A DNA stretch of 64,000 nucleotides, from positions 2,108,001 through 2,172,000 of the forward strand of contig NZ_CP009287.1 in assembly GCF_000758705.1 (NCBI RefSeq), given 5' to 3'. Both the position numbers and the translations under genes were made by a program. The notes under the pieces were generated by a model. That model worked only from the letters and a program-made list of their open reading frames with translations, was not told the origin of the DNA and ran no database searches. Position 1 is the first letter of the stretch; each line of letters starts with the position of its first letter. This document shows, one piece after another, positions 25,549 to 34,332 of the stretch. This stretch comes from Paenibacillus graminis (GTDB lineage: Bacteria > Bacillota > Bacilli > Paenibacillales > Paenibacillaceae).

Positions 25549-25848
25549 TTTTGTTGTCCTTTAGTTGATGGTTATCTATACGTCTGCATTCTATAATTAA
25601 GTTAACGACGTCCTAATCAGAATAGGGGATAAAAATATGATCTGCACTCCTTCAGATCATGAGAACCTGCTTACTTCCCTAAAGATCAAAGTAGAGATCA
25701 TGAGTATATTCGAATCTCGAGGGTAATGGAAGGGAGCTCCTAAAAGAAATGACTACTCTATATGAGCAGATACAGCTCCGAAAATTCATCCTGAAAAAAT
25801 CTGAATAGCTTTAAAATAAGCGTTCAAAACGTAAACCCCCGCTATAAT
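25549..25848. other. Gene-free AT-rich gap
   Basis: About 300 bp with no gene above noise level; only a 28-codon frame from ATG 25637 was seen, with no ribosome site. Confidence 0.4.
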
Positions 25849-26184
25849 ATGTATGGCGTTAAAGGAGGAAATTTAGAAACGTTTACGTATTCGTATAAGG
25901 AGAAGATTATTTTCTCTTTATATTACGGAATACCTGAACCAACGGATTATTCCGGAAGCATCCGTGTTTCTGTTGATGGACGTGAGGTATTGACCAGTTC
26001 TGGAGAAGTTCAACGTAGTGATCCGGAACTGTTCCCGGCAATGTTTGAGATTCCTATCGAGGCTGGGAGCAAACTCACGATAATCATTGAGGGGAACGAA
26101 GAAATATGGGATGTTGGGTATAGGAAAATGAAATATTTTCATCTTCAGTCTGTCTGTTATTTCACATGTAAATTGGAGGTATGA
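25849..26184 (+). CDS. Hypothetical beta-strand-rich protein, possibly truncated
   Basis: 111-residue frame. The sequence SGSIRVSVDGREVLTSSGEVQ and SKLTIIIEGNEEIWDVGY looks like a beta-sandwich similar in style to NPCBM-type carbohydrate modules. The ATG at 25849 lies upstream of an AAAGGAGG that sits inside the frame, and no good start follows that site, so the annotated start is doubtful and the gene may have lost its 5' end. It ends 3 bp before the next gene, with which it may be co-transcribed. Confidence 0.5.
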   Translation: MYGVKGGNLETFTYSYKEKIIFSLYYGIPEPTDYSGSIRVSVDGREVLTSSGEVQRSDPELFPAMFEIPIEAGSKLTIIIEGNEEIWDVGYRKMKYFHLQSVCYFTCKLEV

Positions 26185-26187
26185 ATA

Positions 26188-26469
26188 ATGAAACTAATTC
26201 GTTTAATGAAATCATTTCGATTTTGGTTAGTTTTAATTTCATTTGTTGCTATTGCTGTAAATATTTCAGGAAATGACGACTATAACATCCTGTTGGCAAT
26301 AACTAGTCCGTTGGTCTGGATATACGAATCATCTCATTTTGTGCGAAAAACAGACATTCCAATAGCAGTAGTTTATCTCACAACATTAGCCTTCTGGTAT
26401 CTTGTTGGTTTCATTTTGGATCGACTATTACAAATACAGGTTAAACACAAAAAAAACATCCCTTGGTAA
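26188..26469 (+). CDS. Small membrane protein
   Basis: 93-residue protein with three hydrophobic segments (about residues 10-26, 32-46 and 57-79). GGAGGT lies 8 bases before the ATG and overlaps the end of the upstream gene, which suggests translational coupling. Ends in a basic tail, KHKKNIPW. No family recognised. Confidence 0.65.
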   Translation: MKLIRLMKSFRFWLVLISFVAIAVNISGNDDYNILLAITSPLVWIYESSHFVRKTDIPIAVVYLTTLAFWYLVGFILDRLLQIQVKHKKNIPW

Positions 26470-26655
26470 AATGGATTGTCGAACAACCATTAAAAGATGC
26501 AATAAAGCCGCAAATAAAGGCGATGCTTCATTAAGCTAACAGACAGGATAGTTTAATCGTTTCTCGAATATTTTGTCTGTTGGATAATTTAATGAAATTA
26601 ATTAGAATAAGGTTTTCTGAATGAAACGCAAATCTTATAGATAAGGGTGATTCAT

Positions 26656-27249
26656 GTGAAGCGAGGACTCATTGTGTTTTTGAACGGAACGTCAAGTTCT
26701 GGAAAGACCTCCATATCGACTGAACTGATCAATCAGAAAGAGATTCCTTTTTATCATTTATCAATTGATGAATTTTTTAATAATTACAATGATTTTGTGA
26801 ATAATAAGTTTCCAGATGAACCTCCAAGAGGAATAGATCATCAAGTTGTCTCGCAAATAATTGATCATTCCATATTGTCAGTGTACCATTCGACAATTAA
26901 ATTGTTATCAGAACTGGGTTTTAATGTAATAGTAGATACCATAATCGCAAATGACAAGTACTTTAATGATTTTTATGATGTACTTATTGATCACCCTATA
27001 TTGTTTGTAGGCGTATTATGCTCGAAAGAAGAACTCACAAGAAGAGAGCAAAGCAGGGGAGATCGCGCGATTGGTCTTGCCCATTCCCAGTTCGACTACA
27101 TATATTCCTATGATGAATATGATCTTGAAGTAAACACGGAAGAACTCAGCCCAGTTGAATGTACCGATAAAATATTAAGTTATATTAAGTCCGATCTGGA
27201 TTACTCTGCATTTAAGAAATTAAGAAAAAGAGAGATTAGTGTTTCATAG
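26656..27249 (+). CDS. Chloramphenicol phosphotransferase-like kinase
   Basis: P-loop kinase of 197 residues. The Walker A motif is FLNGTSSSGKTS, a catalytic Asp is in SIDEFF, and the family signature RGDRAIGLAHSQFDYIY follows near residue 137. The CPT family phosphorylates chloramphenicol or other small hydroxylated substrates. I chose GTG 26656, 6 bases after AAGGGTG; GTG at 26647 lies within the ribosome site. Isolated and AT-rich, so possibly acquired. Resistance is not proven by sequence. Confidence 0.75.
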   Translation: MKRGLIVFLNGTSSSGKTSISTELINQKEIPFYHLSIDEFFNNYNDFVNNKFPDEPPRGIDHQVVSQIIDHSILSVYHSTIKLLSELGFNVIVDTIIANDKYFNDFYDVLIDHPILFVGVLCSKEELTRREQSRGDRAIGLAHSQFDYIYSYDEYDLEVNTEELSPVECTDKILSYIKSDLDYSAFKKLRKREISVS

Positions 27250-27499
27250 AGGCGAATCATCAGAGAACACCATATTCAGCATTGGGGCTATTGCCCCTCG
27301 GGCTGCCGAGGGATTTCAGGATTAAGCTAACTACTTATTATATGAAGTCTACGGAATGACAATTCGAATACCGCGCTGTCCCAGCTTCTCCAGCGGATTG
27401 CGATGCAGATCATTGAAGAGAAGGCCGGGATCACGGTAGAATATGAATGGGTAACCGCAGGCGAATAACCACTAAATCGTAATCAAAGGATGAGTATTG
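27250..27499. other. Intergenic region with a gene-end remnant
   Basis: Bases about 27350-27469 read as the end of a protein (NTALSQLLQRIAMQIIEEK then VEYEWVTAGE, stop TAA) without a start. Its base use is GC-richer than the genes to its left and resembles that of those to its right, so it may mark the edge of the inserted AT-rich block. The parent gene is not recognised. Confidence 0.4.
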
Positions 27500-28165
27500 A
27501 TGTCTACTTTTTCTGGCAAAAGCAAGGTTTTTCTATTTCAGGGCGATTCGATTACTGACGGCAACCGGGGCCGCGACGAGGACCCTAATCATATTCTTGG
27601 CCACAGCTACGCGTATATCATCGGCGCCAGGCTTGGCAATGAGCTGGCTGAACAGAAGCCGGTGTTTTATAACCGGGGCATAAGCGGGAACCGGATTTCA
27701 GATCTCTATGCCCGCTGGAATGAGGATGCGATCTATCTGCAGCCGGATGTGCTCAGCATTCTGATCGGGGTCAATGATCTCTGGAGAATGATGAAGGGGG
27801 AGCCCAGCGGGGTAACCGACCGTTTTGAGCGGGCTTACCGCCATGTGCTGGAGGAAACCCGGGAAGTGCTGCCGCAGACGAAGCTGGTGCTGTGCGAGCC
27901 GTTTATCCTGAAGACGGGAGCTCCGGCGGAAGCCTGGGACGAATGGTCGAAGCATTTGACCCATTATCAGCAGGTGGTCCGTGCGTTGGCAGAAGAGTTC
28001 GGCACAGTGCATGTTCCGCTGCAGGCCGCTTTCGATGCGGCGGCGTCAAGAGCGGATGCCGCCTACTGGCTGTGGGACGGCGTTCATCCGACGCATGCCG
28101 GCCATGACCTGATTGCCAACGAATGGCTGAGTGTTGCCGGGAAGGCTGGCTTGTTGAACGGCTGA
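27500..28165 (+). CDS. SGNH/GDSL-type hydrolase or esterase
   Basis: 221-residue cytosolic esterase of the SGNH superfamily. Block I FQGDSITDG gives the nucleophile Ser, block II has GISGNR, block III GVND, and block V DGVHPTHAGH holds the Asp-His pair. Relatives deacetylate acetyl-xylan or other acetylated sugars. ATG 27500 follows AAAGGA by 9 bases. It lies upstream of the YesM/YesN-type pair, so it may serve the same carbohydrate-use unit. Confidence 0.88.
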   Translation: MSTFSGKSKVFLFQGDSITDGNRGRDEDPNHILGHSYAYIIGARLGNELAEQKPVFYNRGISGNRISDLYARWNEDAIYLQPDVLSILIGVNDLWRMMKGEPSGVTDRFERAYRHVLEETREVLPQTKLVLCEPFILKTGAPAEAWDEWSKHLTHYQQVVRALAEEFGTVHVPLQAAFDAAASRADAAYWLWDGVHPTHAGHDLIANEWLSVAGKAGLLNG

Positions 28166-28191
28166 GCATTCGGAGAAGCAGTCTATTGCAC

Positions 28192-28262
28192 TTTATACAG
28201 CAGTTAACTCCCAAATCAGCCTGATATCAGATTCTATTGCATTCTGTGCAGCAGAATTTCGG
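28192..28262. repeat. Degenerate 41-bp tandem repeat, two copies
   Basis: TCTATTGCACTTTATACAGCAG at 28192 recurs, with changes, as TCTATTGCATTCTGTGCAGCAG at 28233. Related units appear at 53483-53630. The rest of 28166-28678 has no gene; a GGTGCCTC-type short repeat follows to about 28310. Confidence 0.5.
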
Positions 28263-28678
28263 TAGGTGCCTCATAGGTGCCTCACGGGCACCTCGCAGGA
28301 ACCCGGTAGGTGACACTCTAGCCGGTAACCATAGCTATGGATGCGCCTTCATTTTGGCGGCGGGGTAACGGGCTGGGGCCTTGGCTGGTTTTGCAGAGGG
28401 CACGGACAAATAAGCTTACCGGAATAGCAAGGTAAACAAGAGCAGCCCTTAATATTGGTGGGGGGCTCTTTTGATGTGCCGTCACACCGGATACCAATCT
28501 TTGGAATAAAGATGAAACAACATCGATATTCTTTTTTTGTTGACACCAGCCCGGGATCGGTCGTATGGTACAGGGGATGAAAGCTGGTTGCCCATGTGGA
28601 TCATCCGAATGCACGGGGCATGCGCTGGTTGCCGGGGAGCTGGCGAAATTTCTGCTGTGGGAAGGAGAGAAGGCATCC

Positions 28679-30508
28679 ATGAAGTTTCTGAGAAAATGGG
28701 GCGGCCTGATCTGGAGCAAGTGGAGTGAACGTTTTTACCAGGTGTCCATCAAGCAGCGGGTGCTGTTCTCTTTTATTGTATTGATAACGCTGTCAATCAG
28801 TGCCATGGGCGTGCTGACCTACCGGATAGCCGGGAAGGAAATTCAGAACAATGCGTTTGATGCGAGCAAGGAGACGGTGGACAAAACCCTGCAGCTGCTG
28901 GACTACCGGCTGAACGATGTGGCAATGTCTGTCCAGTCCCTGATGCTCAGCGATGCCTACAGGCAGATGATGATTGATGTGCAGGCCCACGATGTGACGA
29001 AATATTATGTTCATTTATCGGAAATGCAATACGTCCTCTCGCAGACCACTTTCAATGAGCCGATGATTGAGAACGTTCTCATAGCGACGCCGATCGGGGA
29101 TTTTTATTCCACCACCCAGGTCCGTGCGCAGGATAATTCGTTCTACGGCTCGGAGCTGTACGACAACAGCAAAAAAAGCCCAGGCGGCTACTGGGCCAAA
29201 GGCCATTATGACCGGCTGTTCACCGGCAGCCAGCGGGTAGTGTCTTTTGTTGTGCGGGGAATTTATGAGCGTACGCCGATCACCAACGTTTTCATAGTAG
29301 TCAATCTCAGGGAGAATAAGATCGCTTCATTGCTTGGCCAGGGCACCTCCTCGAATGACCGGAAATACCTGCTCCTGAATACTGAAGGGGAGACGGTAGT
29401 ACAGACAGGCTGGCCTGCCAAGGGCGAGCCTGCAAAGGACCCGGAATTTCTGCAGGACAGTACGTCGGACAGCGAGGGCAATTTCTTTTATCCTTTTGCC
29501 GGTGAGAATTACCTGGTCAACTATAAGCAGTCGGCGGTTGCACCGAACTGGATTCTCGCCGGGATGCAGTCCAAGGATCAGCTGCTGGGACAGCTCAAGG
29601 GCGTACAGCGGACGGTTCTGGTGGTGATTCTGGTATTTCTGCTGACGACCTGGTTTTTCTCCAATAAGCTGACAGCTGCGCTGCTCCGGCCCTTGTTCAA
29701 GCTGAGCAGGCTGATGCGCCGGGTGGAGGAGAACCAGCTCAGCGTATCTTTTGAGAGTAAATATAACGACGAGATCGCCCAGGTCGGGTTTCAGTTCAAC
29801 CGGATGATGACGGAGATCAAAACACTGATCGAAGATGTGCGGCAGAAGGAAAAGGGCAAACGCCATGCGGAGATCCGGGCGCTGACCGCGCAGATGGAGC
29901 CTCATTTTCTGTACAACACGCTGAATACAATCTATTGCAAATCTGTGATGGGCGAAAATGATGATGTCAACGAGATGATCCTCGCATTGTCGCAAATGTT
30001 TCAGCTGGGGCTTGGCGGCGGCAGGGATCTGATTACGCTGGAGGACGAGCTGTCCCATGTGCAGCAGTATTGCGCCATCCAGCAGAAATGCTATGAGAAT
30101 CTGTTCGAGTATCATGCCGAAGCCGAGGAGGAGGAGCTTTTGTCATGCCTCATTCCCAAAATCCTGCTGCAGCCGCTTGTGGAGAACAGCATCCAGCACG
30201 GGTTCTCAGACCGGCGGAGCGGTGGCTGTATTCAGGTACGGATCTCGCTGGAGCAGTCCATGCTGCATATCGTTGTAGAGGATAACGGCAAAGGCCTGGA
30301 TGCCGCCGCAGTCGAGCAGGGAATGGCCAAACGGGAGATTTCAAAAAAAGGCTACGCCCTGGTCAACATCAGGCACCGGCTGCAGCTGTACTACGGCGAT
30401 GAGGCGCGGATGGAGCTGTCCGGCCAGGCGGGCGCGGGCTCGCGCACAGATTTGTGGATACCGCTCAGTCCACTGCGGGAAGAGGGAGGAAACTATGGAA
30501 TATCCTGA
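28679..30508 (+). CDS. Sensor histidine kinase, YesM family
   Basis: Membrane sensor kinase of 609 residues. Two membrane segments (about residues 25-45 and 315-335) bracket an extracellular sensing domain of Cache type. Then come a HAMP linker (RPLFKLSRLMRRVEE), a His_kinase-type helix with His409 in QMEPHFLYNTLN, and a HATPase domain with LLQPLVENSIQHG and VEDNGKGL. ATG 28679 follows AAGGAG. It overlaps the response regulator by 14 bp. YesM/YesN pairs usually switch on the adjacent carbohydrate importer, here 32.8-40.5 kb. Confidence 0.92.
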   Translation: MKFLRKWGGLIWSKWSERFYQVSIKQRVLFSFIVLITLSISAMGVLTYRIAGKEIQNNAFDASKETVDKTLQLLDYRLNDVAMSVQSLMLSDAYRQMMIDVQAHDVTKYYVHLSEMQYVLSQTTFNEPMIENVLIATPIGDFYSTTQVRAQDNSFYGSELYDNSKKSPGGYWAKGHYDRLFTGSQRVVSFVVRGIYERTPITNVFIVVNLRENKIASLLGQGTSSNDRKYLLLNTEGETVVQTGWPAKGEPAKDPEFLQDSTSDSEGNFFYPFAGENYLVNYKQSAVAPNWILAGMQSKDQLLGQLKGVQRTVLVVILVFLLTTWFFSNKLTAALLRPLFKLSRLMRRVEENQLSVSFESKYNDEIAQVGFQFNRMMTEIKTLIEDVRQKEKGKRHAEIRALTAQMEPHFLYNTLNTIYCKSVMGENDDVNEMILALSQMFQLGLGGGRDLITLEDELSHVQQYCAIQQKCYENLFEYHAEAEEEELLSCLIPKILLQPLVENSIQHGFSDRRSGGCIQVRISLEQSMLHIVVEDNGKGLDAAAVEQGMAKREISKKGYALVNIRHRLQLYYGDEARMELSGQAGAGSRTDLWIPLSPLREEGGNYGIS

Positions 30509-32120
30509 AGATCGAACGGTTAAAATTTGCGTGATCGACGATATCAAAAGCGTGGTGGACATGATCGCCCGCAAGCCCCAGTGGCAGGAGTATGGCATTG
30601 AGGTGGCCGGCACTGCGCTCGACGGTGAAGAAGGACTGCAGATGGTCCGCGGGCAGAAGCCCGATATTGTGCTTACAGACATCCGCATGCCGCGTATGGA
30701 CGGCCTGGAAATGACCAAGGCGATTCTCGAATTTGCCCCCCACTGCAAAATTATTATTCTCAGCGCGTATTCGGAGTTCTCTTATGCCCAGCAGGCGATC
30801 CGGCTTGGGGCGATGGATTTTGTCAAAAAGCCCTTTTCGCTGGAGGAGATTGTGACCGTGGTGCTGAAGGCCAGGGAGCTGTGTCTGCAGGAACGCGAGG
30901 AGCAGGAAAAGATCATGGCTATGAAAGCCCAGATCAAAGAGAGCCTGCCGATTCTGCGTCAGGAGTATTTAACCTTCCTGATGCAGCACCGGGCGACGGA
31001 GCCGGGGGCGAAAGCCCGCTGGGAGTATCTTGGCATTCCGCTGGCGCAGGAGAATTTCACGGTATTTATCGTGGAGATCGACCATTTTGCCGGAAAATAC
31101 GGCATGCAGCCGGTGCAGGAGATCGAGCTGATCCGCTTCAGCCTGCAAAATATCCTGGAGGAGACGATCCTCGCCTGGACGCAGGGAGTCCTCTTCCGTG
31201 AGGCGACGAACCGCTATGTCTGCATCATCAACGGGGATGACCCCCAGGCCGCCGGGCAGATCAGCGAAGCCTGCTGTGCGAATGTCAGCCGTTATTCCCG
31301 CTGCACAGTCTCGATCGGGGTGGGACTCTGCGTGGCTGCCATCCATGAGCTGGCCGATTCCTACGCCCAGGCGCTCAGCGCGCTGGCGTATCATTTCTAT
31401 ACCGGTGGAAACGCTGTATACAGCTACGCGAGTATCGTGCATAAACCCCGGGCCGCGAGCCATTATTCCGTTGCTGCCGAACAGGAATTTCTCTTCGCCC
31501 TGCGTTCAGGCAACCGTGAGAAAAGCCAGCTGGTGCTGCAGCAGATTTTTGATGAGCTGCTGCAGCTCGATCCGCTGCCTGCCCCGCAGTATGTGGAGAA
31601 CATCGGCTATGAGCTGTCCTTCAAAATCTGCCGGGTCATGCTGGAGCTGTTCCCCTATGAGAAGGTGCAGCCGCTGGAGCAGCAAGTGAACCTGCTGAAG
31701 AACCGCCTGCATCCTTCACTGCAGGAAATCCGCTCTTTGCTCGAAGAGTTGTGCGCCGAGAGCTGCCGCTGGATTGAAGAAGAACGTTCGGTCGAATCCA
31801 CGCGGATCATCCAGCAGGCCAAAGCCTATATCTGCGCCAATCTGCACACCAGCCTGACGCTGGAGCAGGTGGCGAAGCAGATCAACCTTAGCCAGGGCTA
31901 TTTTTCGAACCTGTTCAAGAAGGTGGCGGGCATCTCGTTTCAACAGTTCGTCATGCACGAGAAGATGGAGAAGGCCAAAACCATGCTGATTGAAGGACTG
32001 CAGGTGCAGGAAATCGCCATGGAGCTCGGTTATGAGCACCGCCGCTACTTCAGCGAGGTGTTCAAGAAATACACCGACATGACCCCGTCAGAGTTCAAGA
32101 TTTCATATCTCGGCAGGTAA
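30495..32120 (+). CDS. Response regulator, YesN/AraC type
   Basis: 541-residue regulator. The receiver domain (residues 8-128) has the phosphoacceptor Asp62 in LTDIRMPRMDG and the Lys in FVKKPFS. The middle 300 residues are a typical linker domain of the family. The C-terminal two-helix-turn-helix AraC module lies at about residues 435-541 (TLEQVAKQINLSQGYFSNLFKKV and ELGYEHRRYFSEVFKKY). ATG 30495 follows GGAGG by 5-7 bases and overlaps the kinase stop. Likely activates the lipoprotein gene at 32826. Confidence 0.92.
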   Translation: MEYPEDRTVKICVIDDIKSVVDMIARKPQWQEYGIEVAGTALDGEEGLQMVRGQKPDIVLTDIRMPRMDGLEMTKAILEFAPHCKIIILSAYSEFSYAQQAIRLGAMDFVKKPFSLEEIVTVVLKARELCLQEREEQEKIMAMKAQIKESLPILRQEYLTFLMQHRATEPGAKARWEYLGIPLAQENFTVFIVEIDHFAGKYGMQPVQEIELIRFSLQNILEETILAWTQGVLFREATNRYVCIINGDDPQAAGQISEACCANVSRYSRCTVSIGVGLCVAAIHELADSYAQALSALAYHFYTGGNAVYSYASIVHKPRAASHYSVAAEQEFLFALRSGNREKSQLVLQQIFDELLQLDPLPAPQYVENIGYELSFKICRVMLELFPYEKVQPLEQQVNLLKNRLHPSLQEIRSLLEELCAESCRWIEEERSVESTRIIQQAKAYICANLHTSLTLEQVAKQINLSQGYFSNLFKKVAGISFQQFVMHEKMEKAKTMLIEGLQVQEIAMELGYEHRRYFSEVFKKYTDMTPSEFKISYLGR

Positions 32121-32159
32121 AATAAGGAGCAGCCATGTGGTCTGCTTGTCTGCTTGTGC

Positions 32160-32184
32160 GGAAACAACGGCAGAAATGCCGTTG
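32160..32184. repeat. First copy of a duplicated hairpin sequence
   Basis: A 25-base sequence starting GGAAACAACGGCAG forms an 8-bp stem CAACGGCA/TGCCGTTG with a GAAA loop. It is repeated exactly at 32479-32503. The first copy follows the regulator gene but lacks a T-run. Confidence 0.6.
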
Positions 32185-32267
32185 CGTTGTTGGGTGCGCC
32201 GCCGGGCAGTGCCAGGAAGTTTGTGTAAGGTGAGTATGTACCTCTTCTGAGCGCTTCGTTAGCTGGT

Positions 32268-32452
32268 TAGGTGGAAAAAGTATCACTAATTTGCTTAAGC
32301 ATCGAGCAACCCGGCAGGCTAAGTGGAAAAAGGTGCACTAATTCAGCCCTTTTTCGCTCCTGATAAGGAATATTGCTGGAATAGGTTCCCTTTTTCCACC
32401 TAAACCTCGCGATTGTTGATTTTTGTGGAATTTAAGTTCCCTTTTTCCACTT
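32268..32452. repeat. Four-armed inverted element, copy A
   Basis: Two forward arms (near 32268 and 32320; TGGAAAAAG with a CACTAAT tail) face two reverse arms (32381-32402 and 32431-32452; TTCCCTTTTTCCAC) at about 50-60 base spacing. The same layout recurs at 59334-59519. No reading frame lies inside. Probably a dispersed, foldable intergenic element. Confidence 0.6.
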
Positions 32453-32478
32453 GGCTTGCCAGCAGGGGATGAAAAGGT

Positions 32479-32604
32479 GGAAACAACGGCAGAAATGCCG
32501 TTGTGGGCCGCGCAGCCGCCAAGAGTACCGCCGCCGCGCAGCCGCCAAGAGTGCCGGGCCGCGCAGCCGTCAAGAGTGCCGCCGCCGCGCAGCCGCCAGC
32601 GCCA
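32479..32604. repeat. Second hairpin copy and GC-rich 25-bp tandem repeat
   Basis: The second exact copy of the 25-base hairpin at 32479-32503 leads into four units of about 25 bp (from 32505) with core CCGCGCAGCCGCCAAGAGT. The rest of 32121-32825 has no gene. The repeats end about 220 bp before the lipoprotein gene. Confidence 0.6.
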
Positions 32605-32825
32605 ATGCCGCCGGGCGCAGCCCCGGCCGCCCGGCGTATTTCAATGTGCGAATCCACGGGGATGGATGATCCGCTGATGCAGCGGGGGTTCAGCCCCGTT
32701 TGGCATGAGTTCAACAGATTTCTGCCCTTAATGTGGGTTTACCCGCATTATGCAGCGGGATGGACTGCCCTATAATCAGGGTGTAAGGCAAACACAGCTT
32801 TGAACATTTAAGGGGGCTAACAGAA

Positions 32826-34223
32826 ATGAAGAAACAACTGCTTCTGGCTTCACTAAGCACGGTGCTGGCATTCGGCCTGGCTGCTTGCGGCAACTCCAAT
32901 ACCGCTGAAAATTCCGGAGAGGCATCAAATGCGGGGAAAGCGTCAGACTCGGGAGCGGCATCGGGGGAAAAGACCAAAATCACCTACTGGACAGGTGACC
33001 GCCATGACGCCGAATTTGTGAAAGAGAAGGTAGCCGAGTTCAACGAAACGAATACCGACGGCATTGAGGTTGAGCTGGTCGTCAAAGGTGACGATTTCGA
33101 TACTGCCTTGGATCTGTCCTTTCAGACTGCCGATTCTCCGGACGTGATCCGGGTGAAAGAGAACACCATCGGCACTTTTTATAAAAAAGAGTATCTTGCT
33201 CCAATTGACGAGTATCTGTCAGATGAGATGAAGGCGAAATTTCCCGAAATGGTTGATTTGAATACTTTTGACGGTAAACGCTACAGCCTGCCCAACTACG
33301 GAACGACGATGCGCCTGATCTATAACAAGGATCTGTTCGCCAAAGCGGGGATTGCCAAACCGCCTACTACCTTGAAGGAACTGGTGGATACCGCCAAAAA
33401 GCTGACAGAAGCAGGAAAAGCGGATGGCGCCTATGGCTTCGCCCAGAATTTCAAAAGTCCAAACAGTGCCCTTGGACGCTCGGCCCGGGTTATTGCTGAA
33501 TTGAGCGGCTTCGGCGGCTTTGGTTATGACTTTGCAACAGCGCGTTATGACTTCAGCGGCTTCAAGCCGATTATCGAGGCCTTCAAGCAGATCAAGGACG
33601 ACGGCAGCATGCTGCCGGGCGTGGAATCGCTGGACATTGATCCGCTGCGGGCGCAGTTCGCCGAAGGCAAGATCGGGATGTACCTCAGCTACTCCTCAGA
33701 GCCGGGAGTTTACAGCACACAGTTCCCGGCCAAAATTGACTGGGCTGCGGCACCCGCTCCGACGATTGACGGCAATGTCAAGGGCGCTTCCGGCTTCCTC
33801 GGCGGACAATGGCTGGCACTGAGCTCCAAGTCTAAGCATAAAGATGCTGCCTGGAAGTTCATGGAGTTCATGTACAGTGATCAAGTGCTGACATCCTATC
33901 AGGAAAAAGGCTTTGGCATCTCGATGGTTCCTTCCATCAGCGCTACAGCCAAAACCCCGGAAGTTAACGGTATTGAAGGTTTCCTGCCGAACCGGAATGA
34001 CGGCGTTTGGCCGGTGTATCCGTCCGTAGCGCCGGAAGGCATGAAATCGGATGATGCTTTCTTCAAATACATGCTGAACGGCGGAGATTTGGATGCTGCC
34101 ATCTCCGATCTGAATAAGCGCTACAACGCTGCGCTGGATGACGCGATCAAGAATGACGGCCTGAAAGCTGAACCGGACCCAAGCTTTGATCCGGCGGCGC
34201 TTGCCGGTAAATTTGCCAAATAA
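32826..34223 (+). CDS. Sugar ABC importer, substrate-binding lipoprotein
   Basis: Solute-binding protein of 465 residues. Lipobox FGLAAC ends the signal peptide at Cys21, and a Ser/Glu/Asn-rich tether follows. The mature domain begins TKITYWTGDRHDAEFVKEKVAEFN and contains YNKDLFAKAGIAKPPTTLKELVDTAKKL and QWLALSSKSKHKDAAWKFMEFM, all typical of family 1 binding proteins. AAGGGGGC lies before the ATG. Likely brings in the substrate of the GH130 and large glycosidase; the exact sugar is unknown. Confidence 0.9.
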   Translation: MKKQLLLASLSTVLAFGLAACGNSNTAENSGEASNAGKASDSGAASGEKTKITYWTGDRHDAEFVKEKVAEFNETNTDGIEVELVVKGDDFDTALDLSFQTADSPDVIRVKENTIGTFYKKEYLAPIDEYLSDEMKAKFPEMVDLNTFDGKRYSLPNYGTTMRLIYNKDLFAKAGIAKPPTTLKELVDTAKKLTEAGKADGAYGFAQNFKSPNSALGRSARVIAELSGFGGFGYDFATARYDFSGFKPIIEAFKQIKDDGSMLPGVESLDIDPLRAQFAEGKIGMYLSYSSEPGVYSTQFPAKIDWAAAPAPTIDGNVKGASGFLGGQWLALSSKSKHKDAAWKFMEFMYSDQVLTSYQEKGFGISMVPSISATAKTPEVNGIEGFLPNRNDGVWPVYPSVAPEGMKSDDAFFKYMLNGGDLDAAISDLNKRYNAALDDAIKNDGLKAEPDPSFDPAALAGKFAK

Positions 34224-34263
34224 GTTAGAACAAGCTAATCCGGGCATTCATAGAGATGACCCA

Positions 34264-34290
34264 AGGATGGGGGGTCCCCCCCCCCATCCT
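34264..34290 (+). promoter_or_regulatory. Intercistronic hairpin with a C10 tract
   Basis: An 11-bp perfect stem (34264-34274 with 34280-34290) contains a run of ten C, 40 bp after the lipoprotein stop. There is no T-run. Such hairpins often stabilise the binding-protein mRNA and keep its level above that of the permeases. Confidence 0.6.
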
Positions 34291-34332
34291 CACCGGTCTA
34301 ATGTAAGAGAGGAAAGGAGTCTGGAAGAAGCC

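Noticed and set aside
28318..28719. 133-residue leftward frame upstream of the sensor kinase
   Set aside because: Basic, Pro/Ser-rich, no start site and overlaps the kinase start.
32505..32604. Possible CRISPR array
   Set aside because: Units are adjacent 25-bp tandem repeats with no spacers and no cas genes nearby.
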